From Hymenobacter jejuensis (GTDB lineage: Bacteria > Bacteroidota > Bacteroidia > Cytophagales > Hymenobacteraceae): a stretch of 64,000 nt of DNA. The stretch lies in the NCBI RefSeq assembly GCF_006337165.1, contig NZ_CP040896.1:1736001-1800000 (forward strand), in the 5' to 3' direction. Shown in pieces: positions 34,906 to 43,755 of the stretch. Every line of letters starts with the position of its first letter. The stretch's first letter is position 1. Under the pieces are notes generated by a model that saw nothing but the letters and a program-made list of their open reading frames with translations, was not told the origin of the DNA and ran no database searches. The translations under genes and the position numbers were made by a program.

Positions 34906-36237
34906 ATGGAAGGTTTGGCCAAAATAGAAGACTTGGGAAAACCGCGCGTTGTGATTGTAGGCGGCGGCTTTGGCGGCTTGGAGCTGGTCAAAGCCCTGCG
35001 GCACGTCGATATGCAGGTGATCCTGATCGACAAGCAGAACTACCACACGTTTCAGCCGCTGCTCTACCAAGTCGCCACAGCCGGCCTCAGCCCGGACGAT
35101 ATTGTGTCGCCGTTTCGCAAAATCATGGACGAGCAGGCCAATTTCTACTTCCGGCTGGCCGAGGTACAACGCGTAGACACGGTGGCGCAAGTGGTCGAAA
35201 CATCCATTGGCTTGGTCAAATACGATTACCTGGTTGTTGCGACCGGGGCCACCACCAACTATTTCGGCGACGAGCAGATGCAGCGCAACTCCATCGCCAT
35301 CAAGAGCGTGGAAGACGCCATCGAGCTGCGCAACACGGTGCTGTCGAACTTCGAAAAGGCCCTCCAACTCGGCGACGAGGAGCAGATGAACAGCCTGCTC
35401 GACTTCGTGATTGTGGGCGGCGGCCCCACGGGCGTCGAAATTGCGGGGGCGCTGAGCGAGTTACGCAAGCACGTTTTCCCCAAAGACTACAAAGAGCTGG
35501 ATTTCAAACAGATGGACATCCATCTGGTGCAAAGCGGTCCGTCGCTGCTAAAAGGCATGTCGGAAGAAGCCGCGCAGAAATCATTGGAATACCTACGCAA
35601 CTACGGCGTCAACGTGATCCTGGACCGGCGCGTGAAGTCGTACGACGGCTACACGGTCACGCTCAATACCGGCGAAACGCTCATCACGCGCACCCTGATT
35701 TGGGCCGCCGGCGTGGCGGGTGCACCCATCGACGGCATTCGCAAAGAAAGCCTGCTGAAAGGCGGCCGCTACCAGGTAGATGAATATAACCGAGTGGCTG
35801 GCTATGAGAACATTTTCGCCCTCGGCGACATTGCCGCCATGATTACTCCGGCCACGCCCGAAGGCCACCCGATGGTGGCGCAACCCGCTATCCAGCAAGG
35901 ACATCTGTTGGGGCAGAACTTCGCCCGCCTCCTGGCCAAGCAGCCGCTTCAGCCCTTCCACTACCACGACAAAGGCGCCATGGCCACCATCGGCCGCAAC
36001 CTCGCCGTGGCCGACGTGAAACTAATGGGCAAGGATTACCGCACGCAGGGTTTCCTGGCGTGGCTGATGTGGACGTTTGTGCACTTGATCTCGCTGATCG
36101 GTTTCCGCAACCGGCTGTTTGTGTTGCTTAGCTGGACGTTTAGCTACTTCAGCAACGACAAAGGCCTGCGCTACATCATCGGCAAGCGCCGCGAGCCCAT
36201 GCCCGTCGAAGCCACCACGGAAAAGGCCATTGTGTAG
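34906..36237 (+). CDS. ndh: Type II NADH:quinone oxidoreductase-like FAD protein
   Basis: 443 residues from MEGLAKIEDLG; the frame continues upstream to 34759, but the extra Arg-rich residues are not protein-like. Two Rossmann motifs: VIVGGGFGGLE for FAD and DFVIVGGGPTGVEIAGAL for NAD(P)H. The FQPLLYQVATAGL motif and the C-terminal FALGDIAAM are typical of NDH-2, which passes electrons from NADH to quinone without pumping protons. The C-terminal ~60 residues (FLAWLMWTFVHLISLIGF) provide a membrane-binding helix. Monocistronic, with a palindromic terminator after it. Confidence 0.9.
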   Translation: MEGLAKIEDLGKPRVVIVGGGFGGLELVKALRHVDMQVILIDKQNYHTFQPLLYQVATAGLSPDDIVSPFRKIMDEQANFYFRLAEVQRVDTVAQVVETSIGLVKYDYLVVATGATTNYFGDEQMQRNSIAIKSVEDAIELRNTVLSNFEKALQLGDEEQMNSLLDFVIVGGGPTGVEIAGALSELRKHVFPKDYKELDFKQMDIHLVQSGPSLLKGMSEEAAQKSLEYLRNYGVNVILDRRVKSYDGYTVTLNTGETLITRTLIWAAGVAGAPIDGIRKESLLKGGRYQVDEYNRVAGYENIFALGDIAAMITPATPEGHPMVAQPAIQQGHLLGQNFARLLAKQPLQPFHYHDKGAMATIGRNLAVADVKLMGKDYRTQGFLAWLMWTFVHLISLIGFRNRLFVLLSWTFSYFSNDKGLRYIIGKRREPMPVEATTEKAIV

Positions 36238-36269
36238 CTATGTAGTACTAAGGACTTACCCTAAAAGCC

Positions 36270-36301
36270 AAAGACCCCGTATCGGCCGATACGGGGTCTT
36301 T
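36270..36301. terminator. Bidirectional terminator, perfect palindrome
   Basis: AAAGACCCCGTATCGG and its complement meet with no spacer (36270-36301), followed by a T run, between convergent genes ending at 36237 and 36327. Confidence 0.85.
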
Positions 36302-36326
36302 TTATAAATACTTCTAAACAAACCTG

Positions 36327-36830
36327 TTATCTGCCAAAGTCATCCTGTACCCGCACGATATCATCCTCGTTGGATGGATTTTGGGCGTCGGTGTGCTGCC
36401 AGATTTCGGCCAGCACGCCCCAGTCGTTGAGGCCGACCAACCGATGGCGCTCGCCCTGCTTCAGGGTGATTAATTCGCCGGGCTGGTAAGTCCGCACGGT
36501 GCCTTCTTCGTCGGTTGGGCTGGTTACGACGCCCACGGGGCCTTGCAGCACTTTCCACACCTCGGCGCGGCGGTGATGGTATTGCCACGAAAGCCGCTTC
36601 TCGGGCGCTACAATCAGGATTTTGGGGCTGAGTTTGCCGGCAATCCGGAGCTGCTCGACGGGCAGCCCGTTGAAATAGGTGTCGGCAAAGGCCGGGGCCT
36701 GGTCTTCGCTGATCACAAAAAACCCACCCCAGGGCCGGGTTTGATCTTGCCGGTCGATGTTGAAGCCCTGTTGCTTGAGCTTCTGTTCGGTTTCCCGGAA
36801 AATGGTTAGTTTTTGTGTGTCTGTGCTCAT
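36327..36830 (-). CDS. Cupin-fold, phosphomannose-isomerase-like protein
   Basis: 167 residues from MSTDTQKLTIF. The pattern RPWGGFFVI, then LSPKILIVAPEKRLSWQYHHRRAE (in parts: KRLSWQYHHRR) and PGELITLKQGERHRLVG is the cupin core of type II mannose-6-phosphate isomerases (the C-terminal half of ManC-type enzymes). As a stand-alone cupin it may isomerise or epimerise sugars, or be regulatory. The histidines HH and the Glu in the AEVW motif could ligate metal. It has no sugar-nucleotide neighbours here. Confidence 0.8.
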   Translation of the reverse strand: MSTDTQKLTIFRETEQKLKQQGFNIDRQDQTRPWGGFFVISEDQAPAFADTYFNGLPVEQLRIAGKLSPKILIVAPEKRLSWQYHHRRAEVWKVLQGPVGVVTSPTDEEGTVRTYQPGELITLKQGERHRLVGLNDWGVLAEIWQHTDAQNPSNEDDIVRVQDDFGR

Positions 36831-36998
36831 GGCGGGAAGGCAGAAAGAGGTTGGTATGCGACCAAAGGTTAACAAGTGAAGCTCAAGATTACTAAATCTC
36901 AGGACTTGTTAGGAAATGTATGTTGGCAGCTATAACCAGAATAGTAACCAAGTACTAACGTTGCTCGAATTGACTAGTTAGTGTTCTCTAAGCTGATT

Positions 36999-38015
36999 TC
37001 AATTAGAAGAACCTGCCTGCTTTACAATTTGGGCCCAATTTTCTTTAATGAAGCGTACAGCATTCTTGGTACGCGGAACTCTATCCTGCTCTAGGTAACG
37101 ATCTAATTCCTTTCCCATCGCTTCAAAAGAAGCCGGTTTCTGCAAGCTCGGTGGGTTTTCGCGCAGCCATTGTGACGCGCCAAGGGTTTCAGCAGAAGTA
37201 CCACAGTTGACCAATGCATCCAATGCAATCAAGCTCAATGGGCGGCCTGCTTGCAACCAACGCAGTACTCGTTCCCACGTGATGCCGACAGCAGCACAAG
37301 CTAAGCCAAAGCTTCCGGGAACATTCCTGATGGAACGGCAGTGAGTTTCTACCCAATCTAAAGCGCTGTTTCCAGGCAGTCCAATCAAACATGTAATGTG
37401 TTCCGCTAAGCCTTTTTCATCCAGTTTGGCCAAGGCAGGTAGGATAGTTTCATTGGCTTCTACACTGGGAAAGCAACGTGCTATTGCGTGAGCGAAGAGC
37501 AGCACTTCGTGCGGATCTTCATAGTGACCAAGTCGAAACCTGACCCAAGCATAAGCTTGAATACCAAGCGATTCTGCTGCTATCTCTAAGCACTTTGGCA
37601 ACAAGAAAGGATTAAGAGCTAGTTTTTCGTCGAGTACTAGTAATACTTCGTTGGGTTCAAATTCAGCTAGGAAAGCTGTCACTTCAGAAGGATAAAGCCA
37701 TTTAACGAGTGCATAGTCCACTAAACGGCTCACGTTGCCCCCCAGACTAGATAAGGTTGGAAAAGCCAACTGTTCTTCGTGTGCGATAGCTTCCTCAGCG
37801 GCGTACGCTGTACCGTCGTCATCGTAAAAGTCATCGCTTAGCTCATACTCTCGCCCGTGGACAGATACCAAGTTGAAATACTCAAGCGGCCTCAACGCCC
37901 TACTAAGTAATCGCTGGTAGCAGGGCTGGCAGAGGCTATAAGGAATTACGGACTCGTTAAGCTGCTTTATGAGAGCAACGGACCTATTTCGACAAGCTTC
38001 GCAAAAAGAATGCAT
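36999..38015 (-). CDS. Zinc-ribbon orphan protein, unknown function
   Basis: 338 residues from MHSFCEACRN (ATG at 38015). Cys5, Cys8, Cys29 and Cys32 form a CxxC-x20-CxxC zinc-ribbon-like pair. The rest is helical, with repeats of hydrophobic Leu/Ala patterns (HEAT-like at best, not certain) and no membrane helix. Its base composition is visibly more AT-rich and uses rarer codons than its neighbours, suggesting acquisition from elsewhere or relaxed codon selection. It is divergent from the amidase gene, 99 bp apart. I do not recognise the family. Confidence 0.75.
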   Translation of the reverse strand: MHSFCEACRNRSVALIKQLNESVIPYSLCQPCYQRLLSRALRPLEYFNLVSVHGREYELSDDFYDDDGTAYAAEEAIAHEEQLAFPTLSSLGGNVSRLVDYALVKWLYPSEVTAFLAEFEPNEVLLVLDEKLALNPFLLPKCLEIAAESLGIQAYAWVRFRLGHYEDPHEVLLFAHAIARCFPSVEANETILPALAKLDEKGLAEHITCLIGLPGNSALDWVETHCRSIRNVPGSFGLACAAVGITWERVLRWLQAGRPLSLIALDALVNCGTSAETLGASQWLRENPPSLQKPASFEAMGKELDRYLEQDRVPRTKNAVRFIKENWAQIVKQAGSSN

Positions 38016-38114
38016 CAAACAGCAGAAGAATTAGTCAGCAAAATACTACGCCACCATCCAAGGGTCTTAAAATCGCGGGGAAGATCTTGCTATCTTACTC
38101 ACAAAAAAAGACCG

Positions 38115-39746
38115 ATGAACCGAAGAATCTTTTTACGGAATGGCTCCCTGGCTGGCCTGGCGCTCTCTACCCTTTCCCTCAGCGCTTGCGGCTCCGGCGC
38201 CCCCGAGCAAAAAGATGCCGCTGCTGCCGATACGCCTTCGGGAAAGCCCGAGAAATTCGAGCTGGACGAGCTGACCATCAACGAGTTGCAGGACAAGATG
38301 CGCAGCGGCGCCCACTCCGCGCACTCCCTTACCGAACATTACCTCAAGCGCATCGAGGCCATCGACAAAGGCGGACCGCAGCTGCATTCGGTTATTGAGC
38401 TTAACCCCGACGCTCTCACCATTGCCGACTCGCTGGACCAGGAGCGCAAAAACGGCAAGGTGCGCGGGCCGCTGCACGGCATTCCGGTGCTCATCAAAGA
38501 CAACATCGACAGCGGCGATAAGATGATGACCACGGCCGGCGCATTGGCGCTGGTCGGGCACAAAGCCACGAAAGACGCCTTCATTGTCAAGAAGTTACGT
38601 GATGCGGGCGCGGTGCTGCTGGGCAAAACCAACCTCAGCGAATGGGCCAACTTCCGCTCCACACATTCTACGAGCGGCTGGAGCGGGCGCGGCGGCCAGA
38701 CCAAAAACGCCTACGTGCTCGACCGAACGCCCAGCGGCTCTAGCGCGGGTTCGGGCGTGGCGGTGTCAGCCAACCTGTGCGCGGTGGCCATCGGTACCGA
38801 AACCGACGGCTCGGTGGTGTCGCCCTCGTCGTCGAGCGGCATTGTGGGCCTCAAGCCCACGGTGGGATTGCTGAGCCGGAGCGGCATTATCCCGATTTCG
38901 GCCACCCAAGATACGGCTGGCCCCATGACCCGTACCGTCCGCGACGCGGCCATTCTGCTTGGCGCGCTCACGGGCGTCGATCCTGAGGATGCCATTACGA
39001 AGGAAAGCACCGGCAAAGCGCAGACCGACTACACGAAGCTACTGACTAACAACGCGTTGCAAGGCAAGCGCATCGGCGTAGAGAAGTCGCATGTGCAGGG
39101 CAATCACCAAGCGATTCCCGTCTTCAAAAAGGCGTTGGAACTGCTAAAAAGCCAAGGCGCCACCGTGGTGGAAGTGGATATTGTGAAGCCGATCAGCGCC
39201 ATTGGCGAAGCCGAATTTACGGTGCTGCTCTACGAGTTTAAGGACGGCGTAAACAAGTATTTGGCCACGGCCAACGCGCCGGTGAAAACGCTAGCCGATG
39301 TAATCGCTTTCAACCAGAAAAACGAGCCCAAGGCCATGCCTTACTTCAAGCAGGAAATCCTGGAAATGGCCCAGAAGAAAGGCGACCTCAAGAGCAAAGA
39401 GTACCAGCAGGCGCTGCAAAAAGAAGTAAGCACCGCTCGCCACGTGCTCGATAACGCCCTGAAATACAACAAGTTGGACGCCATCATCGGCATTACGTCT
39501 GGGCCCGCCGCCTGCATCGACCTTATCAACGGCGACTACTCCACCGGCCTTGACTTTTCGACGCCGGCTGCCATTGCCGGCTACCCGCACCTCACTGTGC
39601 CGATGGGCCAAGTATACGGCTTGCCCGTAGGAATTTCGTTTGTGGGCCGAGCGTACCAAGAGGCAGAGATCTTGGCGCTTGGCTACGCTTACGAGCAGGC
39701 ATCCAAGCACCGAACGGCCCCTACGTTTCGCGCGACTTTTATCTAA
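38115..39746 (+). CDS. Amidase-signature (AS) family lipoprotein
   Basis: 543 residues from MNRRIFLRNG. The leader has a twin arginine and a lipobox (LSAC) with lipidated Cys25, so it is probably a Tat-exported lipoprotein. AS-family catalytic residues are visible: Lys128 (PVLIKDNID), cis-Ser209 (PSGSSAGSG) and Ser233 (TETDGSVVS), plus the GIIPISATQDTAGPM motif. Members hydrolyse amides; the substrate cannot be read. An open frame upstream to 38010 lacks a signal peptide and is rejected. It shares a divergent promoter region with the zinc-ribbon gene. Confidence 0.92.
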   Translation: MNRRIFLRNGSLAGLALSTLSLSACGSGAPEQKDAAAADTPSGKPEKFELDELTINELQDKMRSGAHSAHSLTEHYLKRIEAIDKGGPQLHSVIELNPDALTIADSLDQERKNGKVRGPLHGIPVLIKDNIDSGDKMMTTAGALALVGHKATKDAFIVKKLRDAGAVLLGKTNLSEWANFRSTHSTSGWSGRGGQTKNAYVLDRTPSGSSAGSGVAVSANLCAVAIGTETDGSVVSPSSSSGIVGLKPTVGLLSRSGIIPISATQDTAGPMTRTVRDAAILLGALTGVDPEDAITKESTGKAQTDYTKLLTNNALQGKRIGVEKSHVQGNHQAIPVFKKALELLKSQGATVVEVDIVKPISAIGEAEFTVLLYEFKDGVNKYLATANAPVKTLADVIAFNQKNEPKAMPYFKQEILEMAQKKGDLKSKEYQQALQKEVSTARHVLDNALKYNKLDAIIGITSGPAACIDLINGDYSTGLDFSTPAAIAGYPHLTVPMGQVYGLPVGISFVGRAYQEAEILALGYAYEQASKHRTAPTFRATFI

Positions 39747-39795
39747 TCGATCTAATGCATAACTATCACATTGCGAGATAGTTATATACTATCCT

Positions 39796-39834
39796 AAGCA
39801 GCCGCTTTCTTCGCCTCGGGCAGAGCGGCTGCTT
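39796..39834. terminator. Bidirectional hairpin terminator
   Basis: AAGCAGCCGCT (39796-39806) and its complement (39824-39834), between genes ending at 39746 (+) and 39839 (-). Confidence 0.75.
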
Positions 39835-39838
39835 GGGG

Positions 39839-40291
39839 TTACATGATGGCGCTCTGGCTGAGTTCGTGCTGCTCTTCCAGCCGGCAATTGTCCAGCCAGC
39901 TCATGGCTATATGTTCTTCCACGAAGCGTTGCACACGGTAAGGCCGTCCGTCGAAGTAGGTAAGGGGCGGCACGGTGGCATCCGCTTCCAAATCGTTGAG
40001 GTGGCTGGGGGCAAACAGGTAGGCCAGGCTTACTTTGCTGCCCAGGCGTGGCGCTAACTGCGGGAAAAAAGTTTGCTGCATCCACGACGTTCCGTCCTGG
40101 TTGGCGTGGTCGCGGCGGCGCACATCCACCAGCCACCGCCGACAGTTCTGGCTCACGGCTACATCGAGTAGGTCGTGGTAGCCTTGCTGCATCTCGGAGG
40201 GGGTTGTCTGCCGCATCCACCGCCCCACCAGCACATTCAAATCAGACCGAAATACGATCTGGAGGTATTCCTCGGAGGGCAAAGTCAGCAT
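39839..40291 (-). CDS. Hypothetical protein, STAS/SpoIIAA-like size
   Basis: 150 residues, soluble, beginning MLTLPSEEYLQIVF. A pattern of short strands and helices (IVFRSDLNVLVGRWMRQTT, then CRRWLVDVRRRDHANQDG) with a central Arg/Asp-rich loop recalls the SpoIIAA/STAS-like proteins common in Hymenobacter, but no conserved motif fixes this. The start is the ATG at 40291. Similar orphan genes are scattered in such genomes. No function assigned. Confidence 0.6.
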   Translation of the reverse strand: MLTLPSEEYLQIVFRSDLNVLVGRWMRQTTPSEMQQGYHDLLDVAVSQNCRRWLVDVRRRDHANQDGTSWMQQTFFPQLAPRLGSKVSLAYLFAPSHLNDLEADATVPPLTYFDGRPYRVQRFVEEHIAMSWLDNCRLEEQHELSQSAIM

Positions 40292-40351
40292 ACGGCACGG
40301 GGTTAAGTGCTAAAGATAGGCAATGAAGAGGCGCCCCTCCCCCAGCCTGGG

Positions 40352-41584
40352 TCAGAATACTTCGCCTACGTTGAACGACAACGCCCGCGAGCCATCGCTG
40401 CCAAAGCCGTAGTCGACGGCCAAGTTGGTGCGCGATAACTTGTTCATGTTGAGGCGCAAGCCCAGCCCGGCGGCCGGCGCGACCTTATCGAAACGCCAGG
40501 CCGACGCCGACGGCTCCGACACCGTTTGCACGTTGGTAAACACCACCCCGCCCAGCAACCGGTTGTGCGTAATGCCAAAACGATATTCGGCTTCGCCGTA
40601 CAGCAGGTTTTTGCCCCGAAAACGCCCCTGAATAAAGCCACGCCCCAAGTTGTTGTAGGTGTCCCAGCCCGTGCTGGGCAAATCCAGGAAGGGCGGCGTG
40701 CCGTGCAGCGTCAGGGCATTATACGACCACAAAGCCAGAATATTTTTCGACTTCGGGCGCAGGTGCAGGTAGTGGCGCGCATCCAGCAGCAGCGTTTGGA
40801 AGTTGGTATTGCTGCCCAGTACCTGCAGGTTGGGGCGCACCAGCAGGTTCACGTAGGTGCCGCCGTCGGGGTTGATCGCGTTTTCGCGGCTGTTGTAGAG
40901 CAAGTTCAGCGATACGCCCGACGAGACCGTGGAGCCGCGCACCCCGTGATGGTAGTCCGAAATCTGGTACACCTCCTGCTGAACGGTGTGGCTGTCGATG
41001 TTCCAGTGGTAATCCAGCTGATAGCCCAAGCCCACATAGAAACTCGTTTTCAGTTTCCGCAGAACGTTCTGATACACACGCAGATACTCATAATCCATGA
41101 GCACTGCCCGGCTGGTAGAAGTGTGCATGCCTAATCCGTAGGTACTCTGGGGGTAGTGCATCACGCGCCAATCGCCCACCCAGTTGACGCCGTTGTCTTG
41201 CCCCCAGATCGACGAGGTAGCATTCAGCAGCAACTGCTTGTTTTGCGTTACCGACAGGGCTGCCACAATTGTCGACATATTGGCCTGAGGCTCGTGAAAC
41301 GCAACGCTGGTGGCTACTTGTACCAAGCCGCGGGTCTGGAGCGTGTAGCCTAAGGTAGGAATGACGGCCACAAACTTGTGCCCTTCCTGCAAAGCCAGCG
41401 TATCACGGTTGACGGGATGCAACCGCGGAACCAGTCCATGAATAACATCGGCCAAATCGCGTTGGGCCGCATCCACAGTTGCCTGACGCCCAGAAGCAGC
41501 CGCCACAGTATCGACTTGGGCATAACTCGTATTCGCTGCAACCAGCAGAATGCCAAGAAGTATTACCCGAAAAATATAAAGCAT
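40352..41584 (-). CDS. Omp85/BamA-TamA family outer-membrane protein
   Basis: 410 residues from MLYIFRVILLGILLVA (signal peptide, cleaved after SYA). The ~370-residue mature part is beta-rich and matches the surface-antigen barrel of the BamA/TamA family (e.g. the AAGLGLRLNMNKLSRTNLAVDYGFG motif near the C-terminus and a final SFNVGEVF). POTRA domains appear absent or minimal, so it is a short single-barrel member. Such proteins insert or export proteins or lipids across the outer membrane. Start uses the Met at residue 10 of a longer frame. Confidence 0.85.
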   Translation of the reverse strand: MLYIFRVILLGILLVAANTSYAQVDTVAAASGRQATVDAAQRDLADVIHGLVPRLHPVNRDTLALQEGHKFVAVIPTLGYTLQTRGLVQVATSVAFHEPQANMSTIVAALSVTQNKQLLLNATSSIWGQDNGVNWVGDWRVMHYPQSTYGLGMHTSTSRAVLMDYEYLRVYQNVLRKLKTSFYVGLGYQLDYHWNIDSHTVQQEVYQISDYHHGVRGSTVSSGVSLNLLYNSRENAINPDGGTYVNLLVRPNLQVLGSNTNFQTLLLDARHYLHLRPKSKNILALWSYNALTLHGTPPFLDLPSTGWDTYNNLGRGFIQGRFRGKNLLYGEAEYRFGITHNRLLGGVVFTNVQTVSEPSASAWRFDKVAPAAGLGLRLNMNKLSRTNLAVDYGFGSDGSRALSFNVGEVF

Positions 41585-41941
41585 AACGCTAGTAATACAG
41601 CCTGGCCACAAGTCCTTTAACTAAGTGGGACACGAAAGCAGGCAAAATGTTTTGCATCGCGTGGCGCCAGTGCCCTATTCGTACGACATGGCCACAAGAA
41701 ATAAGCAGTTGCAAAGATCACAAAGGTTTGTTAGTAAGCGAAAAGACCTTGTTGCTCGATTGCATAGGGGCATTGATATACAATTACTTATATAGTTAAA
41801 AATGAAGATTACATTGAGTAGCTGCTGCCAATTCTTACGGGTCAGCAGCAAATTATACCCGCCCCGATTACCGTATCACTCCTATTGCTTTCGGTCTATT
41901 CTGGTCTTCTTCCCATTATTCTATTTTATCGATACAGTTCT
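41585..41941. other. 357-bp divergent intergenic region
   Basis: Between the divergent Omp85-like gene (-) and the LuxR-type gene (+), so it should hold both promoters. AT-rich in its right half. A GCTGCTG/CAGCAGC hairpin lies at about 41821-41849. I see no ORF or RNA that I can support. Confidence 0.5.
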
Positions 41942-42574
41942 ATGCTCACTTCTTTCAAAGCTGCGCTTATTGCGGCAGCGCCCACCCTGCACCGCCAAGG
42001 CTTGTTGTTTACGCTGCGCGACACTTGGCCCGACCTTTCCATCACCCTCACTCCTGACCCGGCCCGCCTGCCCGAGTTGCTGAAAGCCGGGGGCTACAAC
42101 TTAGCCATCCTCGACCTTCCCCTGCTGGGCCCAATTCCTCCGGTGGTGCTGGCTCACCTGCGCCTGCTGTATCCGCGGGTGCCGATGCTGCTGCTCACCG
42201 GCCAGCGGTTACAACCAGCCCTGCGTCAGCACCTCACCCAAACCGGATACACCCTGCTTTGCCGCCATGCCACTACTACTGAGGTAGTTACGGCCGTGCA
42301 CGCGATTCTGGCTCGGAACGAAAGCCCGAGTAGCTTCCCGACTGCACAACCGACCGGCCGTCGCGAGCAGCCCGGCACTGCTTTCAGCGTTCGGGAGTTG
42401 GATGTGCTCCGCCTCGTGGTAGCCGATTGCTGCAACCGCGAAATCGCCGATCGGCTGTGCCTGAGCGTGCGCACCGTGGAAAGTCATCGGCGGGCACTGC
42501 TGCAAAAGGCGGGCGCCAAAACGCTGGTTGGGCTGGTGGTGCAGGCCGTACGCGAAGGCTGGGTAAGCGCCTAA
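41942..42574 (+). CDS. LuxR/NarL-type regulator with degenerate receiver
   Basis: 210 residues from MLTSFKAALI. Residues 1-125 have the receiver-domain fold (Asp58 in YNLAILDLPL), but the acidic pair at the N-terminus is missing (AALIAAAP where DD is expected) and the conserved Lys region reads LLCRHATTTE. So phosphorylation is doubtful. The C-terminal 60 residues are a GerE/LuxR helix-turn-helix: FSVRELDVLRLV, CCNREIADRLCLSVRTVESH. It sits directly upstream of the uncharacterised triad on the same strand, about 80 bp away, so it may regulate it. Confidence 0.88.
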   Translation: MLTSFKAALIAAAPTLHRQGLLFTLRDTWPDLSITLTPDPARLPELLKAGGYNLAILDLPLLGPIPPVVLAHLRLLYPRVPMLLLTGQRLQPALRQHLTQTGYTLLCRHATTTEVVTAVHAILARNESPSSFPTAQPTGRREQPGTAFSVRELDVLRLVVADCCNREIADRLCLSVRTVESHRRALLQKAGAKTLVGLVVQAVREGWVSA

Positions 42575-42656
42575 AATTCAGTGCTGCCACTGAGGCGCGC
42601 TGGCCCTATGTTCCTCACGTTTAGCGCAGTAGTCGAATCTGTAGCTGAGCGTAGGT

Positions 42657-43694
42657 ATGCTGAATTATCCAATTCTTGAAATAGCCATTTCGCTCATCTT
42701 CATCTATTTGGTATTCAGCCAGATAACGCTTTCCATCAACGAACTCTGGGCCGGGTACTTCAACTACCGAGGCAACTACCTGCACAGTCATCTGGTGCAA
42801 TCTATCGGACCGATTTACACCGATGGCCTTTACAGCGACCCAACGATTTCGCAGCTCATGCTCCGGCCCAAGCGCTGGCCTCCGTACGTCAGCCAGCGGC
42901 TATTTGCGCAGGCCATTATCAATTGGGTAAGCGAAAAAGCACCCGCGCCGCCGGCTGGCAGCCCACCGCTGGCGCGGTTTGCGGCCGGCTTGGCTACGGC
43001 TCCGGGTGGCGCGGGCAGCCGTTTCGATGCCTTGCTGCAAAAGCTACTGGCCAGCGCGCAAGGTGCCGTTTTGCCCGCCGAGCAACTCCAAGCCAACTTA
43101 GAAGACTGGTACAAGGAATATTGCCTACGCCTGACCGGCTGGTACAAGCGCGACAATCGTATCTGGTTGCTAATCACAGGGTTAGCAGTGGCCATTATTG
43201 GCGACGTGGATACCATTCGTTTGACCAAATTCATTGCCCGCGATACCGCCGTCCGTAATACGCTCGTGACGCTGGGCGAGAGCCGAGCCGCCGAGCCCCG
43301 GCCCGCAGAGACGCCGGGCGTAGGTCTGCCACCCGCCCAGGCCGGCTCAGGAGCGCAGCCCCCACCGGAGTTCACGGTCACGGCGCGCCAGTCGGTGGAT
43401 ACGCTTCGCAAGGAATTGCTGGCCATGCAGAAAATCGGACTGCCGATGGGGTTTGGGCAAGCCTTCGACCGCAAAGCCGAAGCCAAGCTGACGAACCTGC
43501 CCGAAGATTTGAAGCGCCGCGATGCCAACGGCGACTACAAAAACACGAGCGTAATCATCTGGATGTTATTTGGTTGGCTGCTCACCGGCCTAGCGATGAT
43601 GGTTGGAGCACCCTTCTGGTTTGACGTGCTAAATCGATTCGTGAACATCCGCAACCTTGGCCCGAAACCAGATACTCCCAACGAGGAGCGCTGA
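42657..43694 (+). CDS. Uncharacterised three-helix membrane protein (triad gene 1)
   Basis: 345 residues. Transmembrane helices at about 6-24, 169-181 and 299-315, a Pro/Ala-rich linker (95-120), and a Pro-rich loop (205-240). Conserved-looking motifs are GWYKRDNRIW, IGDVDTIRLTKF and GAPFWFDVLNRFVNIRN, which I recall from a widespread family of unannotated bacterial membrane proteins. No catalytic motif seen. The next two genes follow on the same strand with short gaps, suggesting an operon. Confidence 0.65.
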   Translation: MLNYPILEIAISLIFIYLVFSQITLSINELWAGYFNYRGNYLHSHLVQSIGPIYTDGLYSDPTISQLMLRPKRWPPYVSQRLFAQAIINWVSEKAPAPPAGSPPLARFAAGLATAPGGAGSRFDALLQKLLASAQGAVLPAEQLQANLEDWYKEYCLRLTGWYKRDNRIWLLITGLAVAIIGDVDTIRLTKFIARDTAVRNTLVTLGESRAAEPRPAETPGVGLPPAQAGSGAQPPPEFTVTARQSVDTLRKELLAMQKIGLPMGFGQAFDRKAEAKLTNLPEDLKRRDANGDYKNTSVIIWMLFGWLLTGLAMMVGAPFWFDVLNRFVNIRNLGPKPDTPNEER

Positions 43695-43755
43695 AGCAAG
43701 TTGGATACTCAAAACGCGCCCCACTCCGCAGGCAGTCACCTTTTCATGGCTTTGT

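Noticed and set aside
41802..42083. 93-codon ORF upstream of the LuxR-type gene
   Set aside because: It overlaps the true start of that gene in another frame and has a Cys/Phe/Tyr-rich, non-protein-like start.
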